Part shown: positions 17,156 through 26,063 of the stretch, piece by piece
How the letters are laid out: every line of letters begins with the position of its first letter
Numbering within the stretch: the first letter of the stretch is position 1
NCBI GenBank assembly: GCA_034430155.1
Contig: DAOUET010000122.1
Span: forward strand, 12,131 to 76,130
DNA length: 64,000 nt
Direction: 5' to 3'
Source: DAOUET01 sp034430155
Lineage (GTDB): Bacteria; Chloroflexota; Anaerolineae; Anaerolineales; UBA4823
The notes under the pieces: model-generated
Database searches by the model: none
Told to the model about the DNA's origin: nothing
What the model saw: only the letters and a program-made list of their open reading frames with translations
Program-made: the position numbers and the translations under genes

Positions 17156-17237
17156 GCCGAAGTGGCGGAACTGGCAGACGCGCACGACTCAAAATCGTGT
17201 TCCTTCGGGAGTGAGGGTTCGATTCCCTCCTTCGGCA
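17156..17237 (+). tRNA. tRNA-Leu (anticodon CAA)
   Basis: 82-nt class II tRNA. The acceptor stem GCCGAAG pairs with CTTCGGC, with A as discriminator base. The anticodon stem CACGA/TCGTG carries the loop CTCAAAA, giving anticodon CAA for leucine UUG codons. A long variable arm and the T arm (GAGGG TTCGATT CCCTC) follow. The 3' CCA is not encoded. It is a single tRNA with its own promoter. Confidence 0.96.
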
Positions 17238-17434
17238 CTCAAAAAAGATCACAAAATCACCAGCGGATTATATCACTTGCTCTCCTCACCAGCGGGAGAG
17301 CCGCCTTTTTAACCTCATAAGGCCTCTTTTCTCTAAAGAGCCCCCCAAAGTATCTTCGTTTGCACGACTGCTGAATGGTATTATCATAGGCGTATGATCC
17401 GGATTTGAGTAGCATTACCCGAGGAGAGCAGCTT

Positions 17435-18691
17435 ATGCCTTCCATGACCGACGTTCTGGGGGTGATCTTGGGTGGCGGGCGCGGCACCCGCCTCTACCCG
17501 CTCACGCGCGACCGCGCTAAACCAGCTGTCCCAATTGCCGGGAAATACCGCCTGATCGACATCCCCATCAGTAATTGTATCAACTCGGCGATTACTCGCA
17601 TTGCGATCCTCACCCAATTCAACTCGGTTTCTCTGCACCGCCATATCGCCCGCACCTATGTCTTCGACGCCTTTCACCGTGGGTGGGTTCAAATTCTGGC
17701 CGCTGAGCAAACCCCTCGCAGTGATGCCTGGTACCAGGGCACTGCCGATGCCGTGCGTAAGCAACTGCTCGAAATTCAAACCACTGGTGCTGAATACGTT
17801 CTTATCCTGGCCGGTGACCATCTTTACCGCATGGATTATCAGGATTTGGCGGCGTTCCATTGGGAGCAGGATGCCGATATCACAGTGGCGGTACAGCCTG
17901 TGCCGCGCCAGCAAGCTTTCCGTTTCGGCCTGCTTAAACGAACCAGCGATGGACTCATCACAGACTTCATCGAAAAACCGCAAACGCCCCAGGAGCAAGA
18001 CCCCTTTGTAAGTCGGGACGACCCTGAAAACCCCTTCCTGGGATCAATGGGCATTTATATGTTCAAAACCGATGTGCTGATAAATTTGCTGGGGAGCACC
18101 AGCTATGACGATTTCGGGGGAGAGGTCATACCCAGCGCCATCGGTACCCACAAAGTCTTTGGGTTCGACTTTGATGGTTTTTGGGAAGACATCGGCACCA
18201 TCCGCTCTTTCTACGAAACCAACCTGGCGCTCACTCATCCAGACGCACCTTTTGACATCCACGATCCTGAGTATCCTTTGTACACCCGCTCTCGTTATTT
18301 GCCGCCTTCGATCATCACAGGCACCTCTTTGATGAACGTGTTCCTGGCCGAAGGTTGTGTCATCAAGCATGCTGAAATTGAATCATCGATCATTGGTTTA
18401 CGCAGCCAGATCGCTGAGGGCGTGCGCATCAAAGATTCCATCCTTATGGGCGCCGATTACTATGAATCGAAAGATCCTGGGCTTTCCCATGTCCCTCTGG
18501 GGATTGGACCGCATTGTGAAATTGAGGGTGCCATCCTGGACAAAAACACCCGTCTGGGACCCGGTGTGATCATCCGTCCATTCCCGCCAGGAACGAAAAT
18601 CGACCAGGCTGATTGGGTCGTGCGCGATGGCATTGTGGTCATCCCTAAGAACACGGTTCTTCCTGGCGGAACGAGCATCACGCCCTGGTGA
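17435..18691 (+). CDS. glgC: Glucose-1-phosphate adenylyltransferase
   Basis: 418 residues. The nucleotidyltransferase signature GVILGGGRGTRLYPLT and the lysine in RAKPAVPIAGKYRLIDIPI start the protein. WYQGTADAVR, LAGDHLYRMDY, IDFIEKP-like (TDFIEKP) and GSMGIYMF follow. The C-terminal left-handed beta-helix (about 300-418) holds the hexapeptide turns. It makes ADP-glucose for glycogen synthesis. The ATG at 17435 is preferred over an earlier TTG because GAGGAG lies 9 nt upstream. The gene stands alone, without glgA or glgB. Confidence 0.92.
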   Translation: MPSMTDVLGVILGGGRGTRLYPLTRDRAKPAVPIAGKYRLIDIPISNCINSAITRIAILTQFNSVSLHRHIARTYVFDAFHRGWVQILAAEQTPRSDAWYQGTADAVRKQLLEIQTTGAEYVLILAGDHLYRMDYQDLAAFHWEQDADITVAVQPVPRQQAFRFGLLKRTSDGLITDFIEKPQTPQEQDPFVSRDDPENPFLGSMGIYMFKTDVLINLLGSTSYDDFGGEVIPSAIGTHKVFGFDFDGFWEDIGTIRSFYETNLALTHPDAPFDIHDPEYPLYTRSRYLPPSIITGTSLMNVFLAEGCVIKHAEIESSIIGLRSQIAEGVRIKDSILMGADYYESKDPGLSHVPLGIGPHCEIEGAILDKNTRLGPGVIIRPFPPGTKIDQADWVVRDGIVVIPKNTVLPGGTSITPW

Positions 18692-18800
18692 AAATCCCGA
18701 CGCTCTTATCTCTCTTTGGAATATGCGGGGGCGTCAGAGATGGGAGGATTTCCACAACCAAGACTATGCGGTGGCTTCATGTCCTGTGGAGAAATGATCC

Positions 18801-20288
18801 ATGAGCAAGCCAAGATCCATTATCACCTTGAGATGGATCTTCGCATCCCTTCTCTGGAGCGCCGTCATCCTGGGGATTTGGCAGCTGCTGCGTTATAAAG
18901 ACGCCGAGTTTTATTACCCTGCGGGGACGGTTATCGCCAGCGTTCCGGTAGGTGGACTGGACCGCCAGCAAAGCGCACAGCGACTGCAGGCTGTTTACCA
19001 TTTGCCGGTCGAGCTTCACTATGGCAAAGCCGTAATTGACCTCTCTCCTTCCGAGGCGGGATTTGATCTCGATCTGGATAGCATGTTATCCGCCGCTGAG
19101 GATCCTACCCGTCAAGCAGATCTCTTATCTGGATTCTGGAGCTATCTCTGGGGTCGCCTCCCCTCTCCGCTGCAAATCCCGCTACAAGCGAGCTCCTCTC
19201 CCTCCCGTTTAGGTGCTTATTTACAGGACGAAATTGTTGCGCGCTACGATAAACCACCTTCTCCCGCCATGCCGGTTGCCGGCACGGTAAATTTCCAACC
19301 GGGGGTTGCGGGTACTTCTCTGGACATCGATGCCGCCTTACCATTGATTGAAAAAGCCTTGCGCTCCACCTCAATGCGCCGCGTCGATCTGCCGTTGAAA
19401 CGCGTTCCGCCCCATCCGGTACTCATCGAGAATTTAGAAATCCTGCTGAAGCAGACTATCGACCTGCAAGACTTTAGCGGGCTGGTCGGCCTTTATATAA
19501 AGGATTTACGAACTGCCCAAGAACTCAACTTCGCCTACCGGCAAGGAAAAGACATCCCTGTCCCGCCAGATGTGGCTTTCACTGCCGCCAGCATCATCAA
19601 AATCCCTATCATGGTTTCCATCTTCCGGCAAATCGGTGAAAACCCAGATGCGGAAACCGTCAAACTGCTCCAAGACATGATCGAAGAGTCCGGCAACCAA
19701 GCCGCCGACTGGGTCATGCAACGGGCCATCGGTGGCACGCTGGCTCCCTTAGAGGTAACCGCCAATATGCAGGCGTTAGGACTGGATAATACCTTTCTGG
19801 CGGGCTACTTTAATCCGGGAGCGCCGATCCTCAGGCTTTACCAAACGCCAGCCAACCAGCGAAGTGACATCAATACCGACCCCGATGTGTATAGCCAGAC
19901 CACGCCTTCCGATATCGGTATGCTCCTGGAAGATATCTACCAGTGCAGCCAATCAGGAGGTGGAGCGCTGGCAGCTGTATTCCAGGATGAGATCACTCAA
20001 AGCGAGTGCCAGACTATGATCGAGTACCTCACCCTCAACCGCATGCCCGCCTTGATCGAAGCCGGCCTTCCTTTAGGCACGCGCCTGGCGCATAAGCACG
20101 GCTGGGTCTCACTCTTCGGCATCATCCACGCCATCGGCGACGCCGGCATTATCTACACCCCGGCTGGCGATTATGTCCTGGTGATTTTCCTCTACCATCC
20201 AGACCAGCTGGTCTGGGACCCCTCCAGAAGGTTGGTCTCGACGCTCTCCCGAGCAGTTTATAACTTCTTTAATATGCCATCGCCTTGA
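18801..20288 (+). CDS. Membrane-anchored class-A-beta-lactamase-like serine hydrolase
   Basis: 495 residues. A transmembrane anchor (about 10-30) is followed by a region resembling the peptidoglycan-binding domain found in VanW-like proteins (about 40-200: GTVIASVPVGGLDRQQSAQRL... and FQPGVAGTSLDID). A class A beta-lactamase fold follows (about 215-490): S-x-x-K as SIIK, S-x-N as SGN, and KHG where KTG is usual. All catalytic positions exist but with substitutions, so hydrolysis of beta-lactams is doubtful. A cell-wall-linked D,D-peptidase or a non-catalytic wall protein is likelier. It stands alone between glgC and osmC. Confidence 0.8.
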   Translation: MSKPRSIITLRWIFASLLWSAVILGIWQLLRYKDAEFYYPAGTVIASVPVGGLDRQQSAQRLQAVYHLPVELHYGKAVIDLSPSEAGFDLDLDSMLSAAEDPTRQADLLSGFWSYLWGRLPSPLQIPLQASSSPSRLGAYLQDEIVARYDKPPSPAMPVAGTVNFQPGVAGTSLDIDAALPLIEKALRSTSMRRVDLPLKRVPPHPVLIENLEILLKQTIDLQDFSGLVGLYIKDLRTAQELNFAYRQGKDIPVPPDVAFTAASIIKIPIMVSIFRQIGENPDAETVKLLQDMIEESGNQAADWVMQRAIGGTLAPLEVTANMQALGLDNTFLAGYFNPGAPILRLYQTPANQRSDINTDPDVYSQTTPSDIGMLLEDIYQCSQSGGGALAAVFQDEITQSECQTMIEYLTLNRMPALIEAGLPLGTRLAHKHGWVSLFGIIHAIGDAGIIYTPAGDYVLVIFLYHPDQLVWDPSRRLVSTLSRAVYNFFNMPSP

Positions 20289-20364
20289 TCATTTGTATCT
20301 CGCCGGACGCTCAAACCATAGGCTGGCTACTATAGCGAGTGACCAGATAGCGGTCCATACAGAC

Positions 20365-20390
20365 AAAAAAAAGGCGGGGGTGCGCCCGCC
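20365..20390. terminator. Intrinsic terminator after the OsmC gene (possibly bidirectional)
   Basis: On the minus strand a GGCGGG/CCCGCC stem with a 6-nt loop is followed directly by eight T residues. It serves the OsmC gene (3' end at 20400) and faces the 3' end of the plus-strand serine hydrolase gene. Confidence 0.8.
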
Positions 20391-20399
20391 TGCCTGCTT

Positions 20400-20807
20400 T
20401 CAAATAGCTGCTTCCAAAGTTTTGGTATAGATCTCAAATTGAGGGGGCGTTTCGAAGTGTTTTTTGACGGCGCACAACTCCGCTGAATTAACCAAAGATT
20501 TTAGGTATTTTTCAGGAAAACTGGAAGGCACTTGAATTTCCAATCCGATTTTAGCGATCATACCACTGGTAGAATTGCTGTACATGCGCTGGATAATGCG
20601 AATCCCCTGCGTGGGCAGACCTCGCTGCCGGCAAAACCCTAAAACGTAAATCCCTGCACAGGTTCCAATTGAGGCCAGGAATATTGCAAAGGGAGTGGGA
20701 AATAACCCCTGACCACCACCAGCCGTAGGTTGGTCTGTCTCCACGTTGTAAGGCCCAAAGTGAGCATCGACACGCGCTCCACCGGGGAAATCAATCATCA
20801 TTTCCAT
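20400..20807 (-). CDS. OsmC/Ohr-family peroxide-resistance-like protein
   Basis: 135 residues. The OsmC fold is recognisable from FPTPFAIFLASIGTCAGIYVL with the first reactive cysteine, and SAELCAVKKHFETPP with the second. The enzymes reduce organic hydroperoxides with a thiol partner in the cytoplasm. GGAGGT lies 12 nt before the ATG. A strong terminator follows it. Confidence 0.85.
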   Translation of the reverse strand: MEMMIDFPGGARVDAHFGPYNVETDQPTAGGGQGLFPTPFAIFLASIGTCAGIYVLGFCRQRGLPTQGIRIIQRMYSNSTSGMIAKIGLEIQVPSSFPEKYLKSLVNSAELCAVKKHFETPPQFEIYTKTLEAAI

Positions 20808-20966
20808 AATAAATACTTACCTCCATCTAATTTTGCTCTGAAGAGCACAAACATTAGATGCGACTCCCCTAAAAAGGTTACAGGCCGGCTCTTATGGTGC
20901 CTTTATTTCGAAAACGGCCTGTTGCAGATCTATAGTAATCTCGTTCAAATCCCCCAAATCTCGCGC

Positions 20967-22034
20967 TTACGCTTTGGGTTCTTCTTCTAAGAATGCCTGG
21001 AGGTCGTCACAAGTTACCCTTACTATTTCCGTGCGCACCGCATAGCGCCGCTCTCCACCAGCCTCCAGGGTCAAGTAAACCAGGCCCGCCAGTCGCAGGG
21101 CGTTTAAATGATGAATGACGGTGGGGGCTCTCAAGCGCAAGCGGCGTGAGAGCTGAGCTGGCGTATGGGATTTCTGTGACAGATAACGCAGTATCCGTAA
21201 CCGGGTTGGGTCGGCTAAAGCCTTCAGCGACCTAACCAGGGCGTCAGGTACAACCTCTCCTGGAACTAATGAGGCCTGTGCTGGTCGCGCTCCGTAAACC
21301 AATAACATGCGACCCTTGCTTAACTTTGTGAAAACCACTAGCGGTGTGCTCCAGTAAGACGGGGCCAGGATTAATTCCGAGAATTCTGGCAAGGAAGCCA
21401 GTCGCAAACCCTGGGAGAGATTCTCTACCAGGGCTGGCACATCTAATTTTGCAGCCAAGGCTTTAGCCTGCTCCAGCGATTCCTGCAACGCGGGAAGGAT
21501 ACGGGCTTCTTCTTCAGCGAAAAATACCTGGTAATAGGATTGCAGAGCCGCCAGGTACTTACCTCCAAACTCAGCTGGCCGCGCCCACCAATCCAGGATC
21601 ATGGTCAAAACTTTAGGCCGTAGACCAGCTCCTTTCTCCTGATAGCAAACCCGCAAATCTTCCTGATCCTTTTCACTCCAGGAACCGCGCTCGGCTACTT
21701 CTTTGAACACCTCCACTACCTGTGGAGAAATCTCTGGGGAAATCGCCAGGGATGGCAGGCGTTCCTTTGGGGAAATCTGCCCTAAAGCCCATAAAGCGGT
21801 GGCGCTGTCTTTAGGGTCAGACAGCCCATATATCCAAAAAGATGGGATGTGCACCAAGGTGTTAGCATCTTCAAGCACATCGCGCTCGTCAGGTTGCAGG
21901 CGGGAACGCACCCCGGCAGCCCAAGAACCGCGCAACCCGAACCGATGCGGTTCATGTAGCACGTTCAGGCTGACGAAAAGATCGTAAGCTGTTCCCCAAT
22001 CCCAATTTAGTTTTGGTAGTGTTTCGTCTGCCAT
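20967..22034 (-). CDS. Winged-helix transcription regulator with large N-terminal domain
   Basis: 355 residues. The C-terminal 90 residues are an ArsR-type winged helix: LKALADPTRLRILRYLSQKSHTPAQLSRRLRLRAPTV (split: recognition helix around APTVIHHLNALRLAGLV) followed by the wing and RRYAVR. The N-terminal 260 residues are helical with WW and aromatic patches, resembling the DUF5937-type sensor domain of large ArsR relatives. The signal is unknown. The gene lies 17 nt downstream of the 78-residue gene, under a promoter region full of TCTAA/TTAGA repeats that could be its operators. Confidence 0.82.
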   Translation of the reverse strand: MADETLPKLNWDWGTAYDLFVSLNVLHEPHRFGLRGSWAAGVRSRLQPDERDVLEDANTLVHIPSFWIYGLSDPKDSATALWALGQISPKERLPSLAISPEISPQVVEVFKEVAERGSWSEKDQEDLRVCYQEKGAGLRPKVLTMILDWWARPAEFGGKYLAALQSYYQVFFAEEEARILPALQESLEQAKALAAKLDVPALVENLSQGLRLASLPEFSELILAPSYWSTPLVVFTKLSKGRMLLVYGARPAQASLVPGEVVPDALVRSLKALADPTRLRILRYLSQKSHTPAQLSRRLRLRAPTVIHHLNALRLAGLVYLTLEAGGERRYAVRTEIVRVTCDDLQAFLEEEPKA

Positions 22035-22051
22035 ACGGTGCCGGCGCTTGA

Positions 22052-22288
22052 TCAGGTTATATCCGCGTAACGATTATACGTATTCACCTTGCATTCATTA
22101 TAAACCTCAAACTCCTGCGGGCGAATTTTATTTCTACTAGACAACAGTAAGTTGCTCAAGGTGAGCAATAAGCGCGCTCGCCAGCGGAGATTCTGAGAAC
22201 GGCGGGTTTTTATTTGTTTCGCAAGGGTCAATCTTTTGATCAATTCCTGATTGCTTTGGCGGGCATAATCAAGCATGGGCTCGTACAT
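22052..22288 (-). CDS. Small basic protein of unknown function
   Basis: 78 residues, Arg/Lys-rich (about 20%) with a helical middle (IKRLTLAKQIKTRRSQNLRWRARLLLTLSNLLL, in parts). A clear AAAGGAGG lies 7 nt before the ATG and it is first in the transcript with the winged-helix regulator, which supports a real gene. No known family is recognised. It could be a partner or leader protein of the regulator. Confidence 0.6.
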   Translation of the reverse strand: MYEPMLDYARQSNQELIKRLTLAKQIKTRRSQNLRWRARLLLTLSNLLLSSRNKIRPQEFEVYNECKVNTYNRYADIT

Positions 22289-22346
22289 CGCAGCCTCCTT
22301 TCATTTTCAAACGCCGAGACATAACCATAAACTAATCACAAATACA

Positions 22347-22396
22347 TTAGATCTTTGTCTAATTAGACATATATCTAACATAGATAATAATCTAAT
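22347..22396. promoter_or_regulatory. TCTAA/TTAGA repeat cluster upstream of the small protein-regulator operon
   Basis: Within 50 bp: TTAGA (22347), the perfect palindrome GTCTAATTAGAC (22357-22368), ATCTAA (22373), TAGAT (22381) and TCTAAT (22391). Position upstream of an operon ending in a winged-helix regulator suggests operators; the AT content also suits an unwinding element. Confidence 0.5.
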
Positions 22397-22454
22397 ACAT
22401 CTTATTTGTCAATAGCCAATTTCCTTTACCATCTCCATGGATTCCCCCTACTCC

Positions 22455-22468
22455 CCCCATATCTGGGG
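22455..22468. promoter_or_regulatory. CCCCNNNTCTGGGG motif in candidate origin
   Basis: CCCCATATCTGGGG. A related near-copy CCCCGTATCTGGG is at 22723-22735 and a perfect 16-bp palindrome CCCCCATATATGGGGG at 22596-22611. Confidence 0.5.
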
Positions 22469-22509
22469 CTGCCTTGATTTCTTTCCAACGAGATAAAGTG
22501 CCCCAAATA

Positions 22510-22539
22510 TGTGGATAACTTGCGAGAAACTGTGGATAA
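22510..22539 (-). promoter_or_regulatory. Two DnaA boxes, 21-bp phased
   Basis: TGTGGATAA at 22510-22518 and 22531-22539, both exact complements of the consensus TTATCCACA, starting 21 bp apart (two helical turns) in the same orientation. The same 21-bp spacing occurs in the three-box array at 53304-53354. Confidence 0.75.
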
Positions 22540-22860
22540 CCCCTTTGATTTGGGGAAAACTCCTTCTTTTGGTCGAATTACCCCCGGCTTACCTACCCCC
22601 ATATATGGGGGTGGCATTCTTTTTCTCTCCATATATAGAAATGATTAATAACAGCCAATAACTCTGCATGTTTGTCCCTATTTATCCCCAGGATCCTTGG
22701 GGAAAACTCAGAGAAAATTTTGCCCCGTATCTGGGAGGTATGCCTCTATATACTCCTATATTTAAGGTATTTCAGGTGCAGGTCTAGCGTTTTCCCCCTT
22801 TCCCCAACCCCTACTAAGACTACGATTAATCTTTTAATATTGATAATGAGTAAAAAAACT

Positions 22861-24405
22861 CTATCTTTGGGCAAAATAGGTTTTCATCAGCGGGTTAAAA
22901 TCTATAGGTGTATGGGCCTGTAATACCCGGAAGAAATCAGCCGTTGTCGCTATTTTGTGGGAATACTTGGTTAAGTAATCTTTCAAGAAGCCATAAAATG
23001 CATCATCGCCAATCAGATTCCGTAAATCTTCTAAAAAGAGAGCCCCATTCAAATACACTGCGTCCCGGTAGGCGCGATAGCCCTCCGGATTGTAAATACT
23101 GCCGTCTACCCAGCCGTGTGGTTGGTAATAGTTAACCCGGTAGGCCCACCACCAATCCAGTGCCTCAGGGTTGGTGTGTTCGTAGTAAAGGCGTTCCATA
23201 TAAGTGCACAGCGCCTCGTCTAGCCAGGGTTCTAGGGCTTGATCATTACCTACCAATCCATACCACCATTGGTGGGCAGTTTCATGGGCCGCTATGGCGG
23301 TGAGATAATCGGATGTAGAGCCGTTATAAAGATTGTAAAAGCCATTGCTCAAGAAATACAGGCCGTCATATTCCATGCCATCGAGAAAGTCTGCTTCCAC
23401 CAGCGACAAGGTAGCGTGAGGATACGGACCGAGGAGATGGCTGTAAAGCGCAAGCGCTTCCGCCGTGGTTTTTAAAGCAGAAGCCCCAGCAGATGCATGC
23501 ACAGGGAATGCATATCCCAACACAGTCACGTCGCCGACTTGAAGCCGCTCTACTTGGTACATAGGGCTGACAGACCAGACAAAATTTCGTGCGGCTTTCA
23601 GATAGAAGTGGTGCCATTGACCTTCGATCCGGTCAGGCGCGCTGGCGGCCAGTTCTAAATCGCCTCGCTGGTCAGCCAGCTGGATATCCACCTGAAAATC
23701 AGCCGTTTCGTAGACCAGATATTCTCCAAAGAAACCGGCCTGGTGCACCAGCCAACCTTGACCAGGTAGATACGGAGGCACATAGGGGTACCAGTCAACC
23801 AAATTTGTCTGGCGGGAGGTGTATCCAAAAGGAATCGGACGCCCATAATAAGAGGCATCGGGTGAAGGGAGATCGAGATCGTAGGAAACGGAAAGAGCCA
23901 GTCGTTCTCCAGGAGATAGGGGTTCTCGTAGAGGCAGGCGCAGCCAGCCAATATCAAGGGTGTAATCCGTTATCGCAGTCCCATCCTCCCAACTCATACT
24001 CTTCAGGTGAAATACAGCGGGGAAACGGGTGGGTTCAACGATTAAGATGAATTCAGAGAGGGGGTCTGGAGCCTGGTTGAAGTAGATGATTTGTTCTTCA
24101 ACCGATAAATGGTGCTGGCCATAATCCAATACAGCAGATAGCAGGTACTTGGTACTGGAGGTAGGGTTAGCCTCCGGTGTGCTGATCGGAGGGGAATCGG
24201 TCTGGGTAGCCTGCGGGGTGCTTACCGGCAGGGTGTCAAGAAGTACTTTTTCTGTCGGTGAGATCCTGGTAGCAGGCTGGAGGGCCTCTTGGTCACCTGT
24301 CGAGGAGGTCGTAGGGGTAGGGGCCCCGCTTATTTGACGGTTGCAAGCCGGGAAAAAGAGCGTAATTATGATAGCGATGAGGAACGCTTTGTACGGGGAT
24401 TTCAT
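22861..24405 (-). CDS. M1-type zinc metallopeptidase lipoprotein (paralogue A)
   Basis: 514 residues. The N-terminal signal ends in a lipobox (FFPAC, Cys near residue 21) followed by a Thr/Ser/Pro linker (about 25-90), so the protein is anchored outside the cell. The catalytic part carries HETAH-QWW near residue 372 and the second zinc ligand in LDEALCTYMERLYYE about 19 residues on (HExxH-x18-E, M1 family). It probably trims peptides at the cell surface. It shares the same layout and long identical blocks with the upstream gene, e.g. GALFLEDLRNL versus GALFLNDLRNL, marking a tandem duplication. The gap between them is 38 nt. Confidence 0.85.
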   Translation of the reverse strand: MKSPYKAFLIAIIITLFFPACNRQISGAPTPTTSSTGDQEALQPATRISPTEKVLLDTLPVSTPQATQTDSPPISTPEANPTSSTKYLLSAVLDYGQHHLSVEEQIIYFNQAPDPLSEFILIVEPTRFPAVFHLKSMSWEDGTAITDYTLDIGWLRLPLREPLSPGERLALSVSYDLDLPSPDASYYGRPIPFGYTSRQTNLVDWYPYVPPYLPGQGWLVHQAGFFGEYLVYETADFQVDIQLADQRGDLELAASAPDRIEGQWHHFYLKAARNFVWSVSPMYQVERLQVGDVTVLGYAFPVHASAGASALKTTAEALALYSHLLGPYPHATLSLVEADFLDGMEYDGLYFLSNGFYNLYNGSTSDYLTAIAAHETAHQWWYGLVGNDQALEPWLDEALCTYMERLYYEHTNPEALDWWWAYRVNYYQPHGWVDGSIYNPEGYRAYRDAVYLNGALFLEDLRNLIGDDAFYGFLKDYLTKYSHKIATTADFFRVLQAHTPIDFNPLMKTYFAQR

Positions 24406-24443
24406 CAGGGGTTTCTATCTGTGGAGGCTCTGGTTCTTAGGGT

Positions 24444-26063
24444 TTAGCGGTTGGCAAAATAGGTTCCCAATAATCCACTCAAGTCTGCAGAAGTGTGTTT
24501 TGAAAGCAGGCTGAAGAAATCATCGCCGCTGGCTTGTCGGTAGATATATTGGCGCAAGTAATCCCTCAAAAATTCCAAGAAGGCTTCATCCCCCATCAGA
24601 TTACGGAGATCGTTCAGAAACAAAGCCCCGCGCAGATAAATTGCGTCTCGATAAGGATAAAAGCCGGGTGTGTTATAGATCGTGCTGTCTACCCAGCCTT
24701 CTGGATTATGGAAATAGACGCGGTTCTGCCACCACCAATCCAATTTATCTGGATAGATATGCTCGTAGAACAGGCTCTCACAGTATGTGGCGAGGGCCTC
24801 ATCCAGCCAGGGTTCCATAGCCTGGTCGTTGCCCACCTGCCCAAAAAACCACTGGTGAGCAGTTTCGTGGGCGGCGATGATGATCAAGTTATTCTCCGAT
24901 GTGCCTGTGAAGTAATCGTAGAAAGCGTGGCTCAGGAAGAACATCCCATCATATTCCATCCCGTTCAGGAAATCGGCTTCGACTACGCTCAAACTATTGT
25001 GCTGGTAAGGGGTGAGAATCTCGCTAAATAGATTGAGCGCCTGGGCTGTGGTTTTCACAGCGGGTTCATCAGCGGTCGGGTGGTAGGGGAATGAATAACC
25101 CTGGACGGATATGAAGCCGTCGCTCATGTTTATCACCTGGTATTGGTCGCTGACGGACCAGGCGAAGTTCCGGGCATTTTCTAGGTGATAATGGCTCCAA
25201 TCGCCCTGCTCTTGAGATAAGGCGCTGGCTGCGATCGTCAGAGGCTGGCCAGTAGATGAGGTGGGGTTGGTCAAATTGACATCCACCTGGTAATCTGCAA
25301 TGTCGTAGGTTAAATGCTCGCCCACATAAGCCGCTTCATGAACTGACCAGCCCTTGCCGGGCAGGTAAGCTGGTAAGAACGGATACCAGTCTGCCAGGTT
25401 CGTCTGGCGATCTGTGTAACCATAAGGAGCGCCCTGCTGAGGCAGATTCAGCTCGTATGAGATCGAAAAGCCCACACTCTCCTCTGGCTGTAAAGGCTGA
25501 CTCAGAGGTAAGTCCAGTTGAGCGCCATCTAAGGCATAATCCCTTATGGCTTGGCCATCATCCCAGGAAAAATTTGTTATAAGGAAGCCTCCTTCGTAGC
25601 GGTTGGGCTCTACCACCAGCAATAAATCCTTTAATTCTTCTCCAGTATGGTTGACGTACAGGATTCCTTCCTCGACAGTCAGGTGGTGGGCCTCATAGTC
25701 GAGCTGCGCTCTTAATGTATATTGAGTGGGGGGGTTAGGGGGCCTGGGGAGGGCTTCTCCGGTCTCTTGAGCAAGCGCATGCTCGCCAGGCGGGCTTGGC
25801 TGGGAGGTCGGCGAGACCGGACCGGTAGTAGCGATGGTGGAATTGGTCGGCGTATTCAGACTTTGGGTGGTGGCCGGTACTTTTCCGCTGCATGCCGTCA
25901 GCAAGAGTACAAGCATGGCAAAGAGCATGAAATTTGCCCTTCGGCAGAACATTGACGGGGGATTTTGCCGCCGGTCTAAAGTACGAAAAAACGAGGTAGA
26001 ATCCGCCCGGGGTGAAGGTTTTTCAACCCGCCCTGCTCCCTGAGTCGCTAAGTTCTTCTTCAT
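24444..26063 (-). CDS. M1-type zinc metallopeptidase lipoprotein (paralogue B)
   Basis: 539 residues from the ATG at 26063, which overlaps the aminotransferase stop (TTATGA), suggesting coupling. An alternative ATG at 25952 would give a more normal short lipoprotein signal: the lipobox LLTAC follows a hydrophobic run near residues 46-58. A Thr/Pro linker, a beta-rich N-domain and HETAH (near residue 391) with the Glu in LDEALATYCESLFYE give an M1-type active site. Role and location as for paralogue A. Both lack a GxMEN motif in its usual form; NGMEYDG precedes the zinc site instead. Confidence 0.85.
   Translation of the reverse strand: MKKNLATQGAGRVEKPSPRADSTSFFRTLDRRQNPPSMFCRRANFMLFAMLVLLLTACSGKVPATTQSLNTPTNSTIATTGPVSPTSQPSPPGEHALAQETGEALPRPPNPPTQYTLRAQLDYEAHHLTVEEGILYVNHTGEELKDLLLVVEPNRYEGGFLITNFSWDDGQAIRDYALDGAQLDLPLSQPLQPEESVGFSISYELNLPQQGAPYGYTDRQTNLADWYPFLPAYLPGKGWSVHEAAYVGEHLTYDIADYQVDVNLTNPTSSTGQPLTIAASALSQEQGDWSHYHLENARNFAWSVSDQYQVINMSDGFISVQGYSFPYHPTADEPAVKTTAQALNLFSEILTPYQHNSLSVVEADFLNGMEYDGMFFLSHAFYDYFTGTSENNLIIIAAHETAHQWFFGQVGNDQAMEPWLDEALATYCESLFYEHIYPDKLDWWWQNRVYFHNPEGWVDSTIYNTPGFYPYRDAIYLRGALFLNDLRNLMGDEAFLEFLRDYLRQYIYRQASGDDFFSLLSKHTSADLSGLLGTYFANR

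Larger units (their letters stand above)
22289..22860. other. 572-bp AT-rich non-coding region; candidate replication origin
   Basis: No gene is seen. Left part (22300-22420): very AT-rich, with TCTAA/TTAGA repeats. Middle: two perfect DnaA boxes (22510-22518, 22531-22539) and one near-box TTATCCCCA (22682-22690). Also present: CCCC...GGGG palindromes at 22455-22468, 22596-22611, 22686-22702 and 22723-22735. AT-rich DNA next to phased DnaA boxes is the usual plan of oriC, and the parS site is 12.6 kb away. Against it, dnaA, dnaN and gyrB are not adjacent. Confidence 0.5.
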
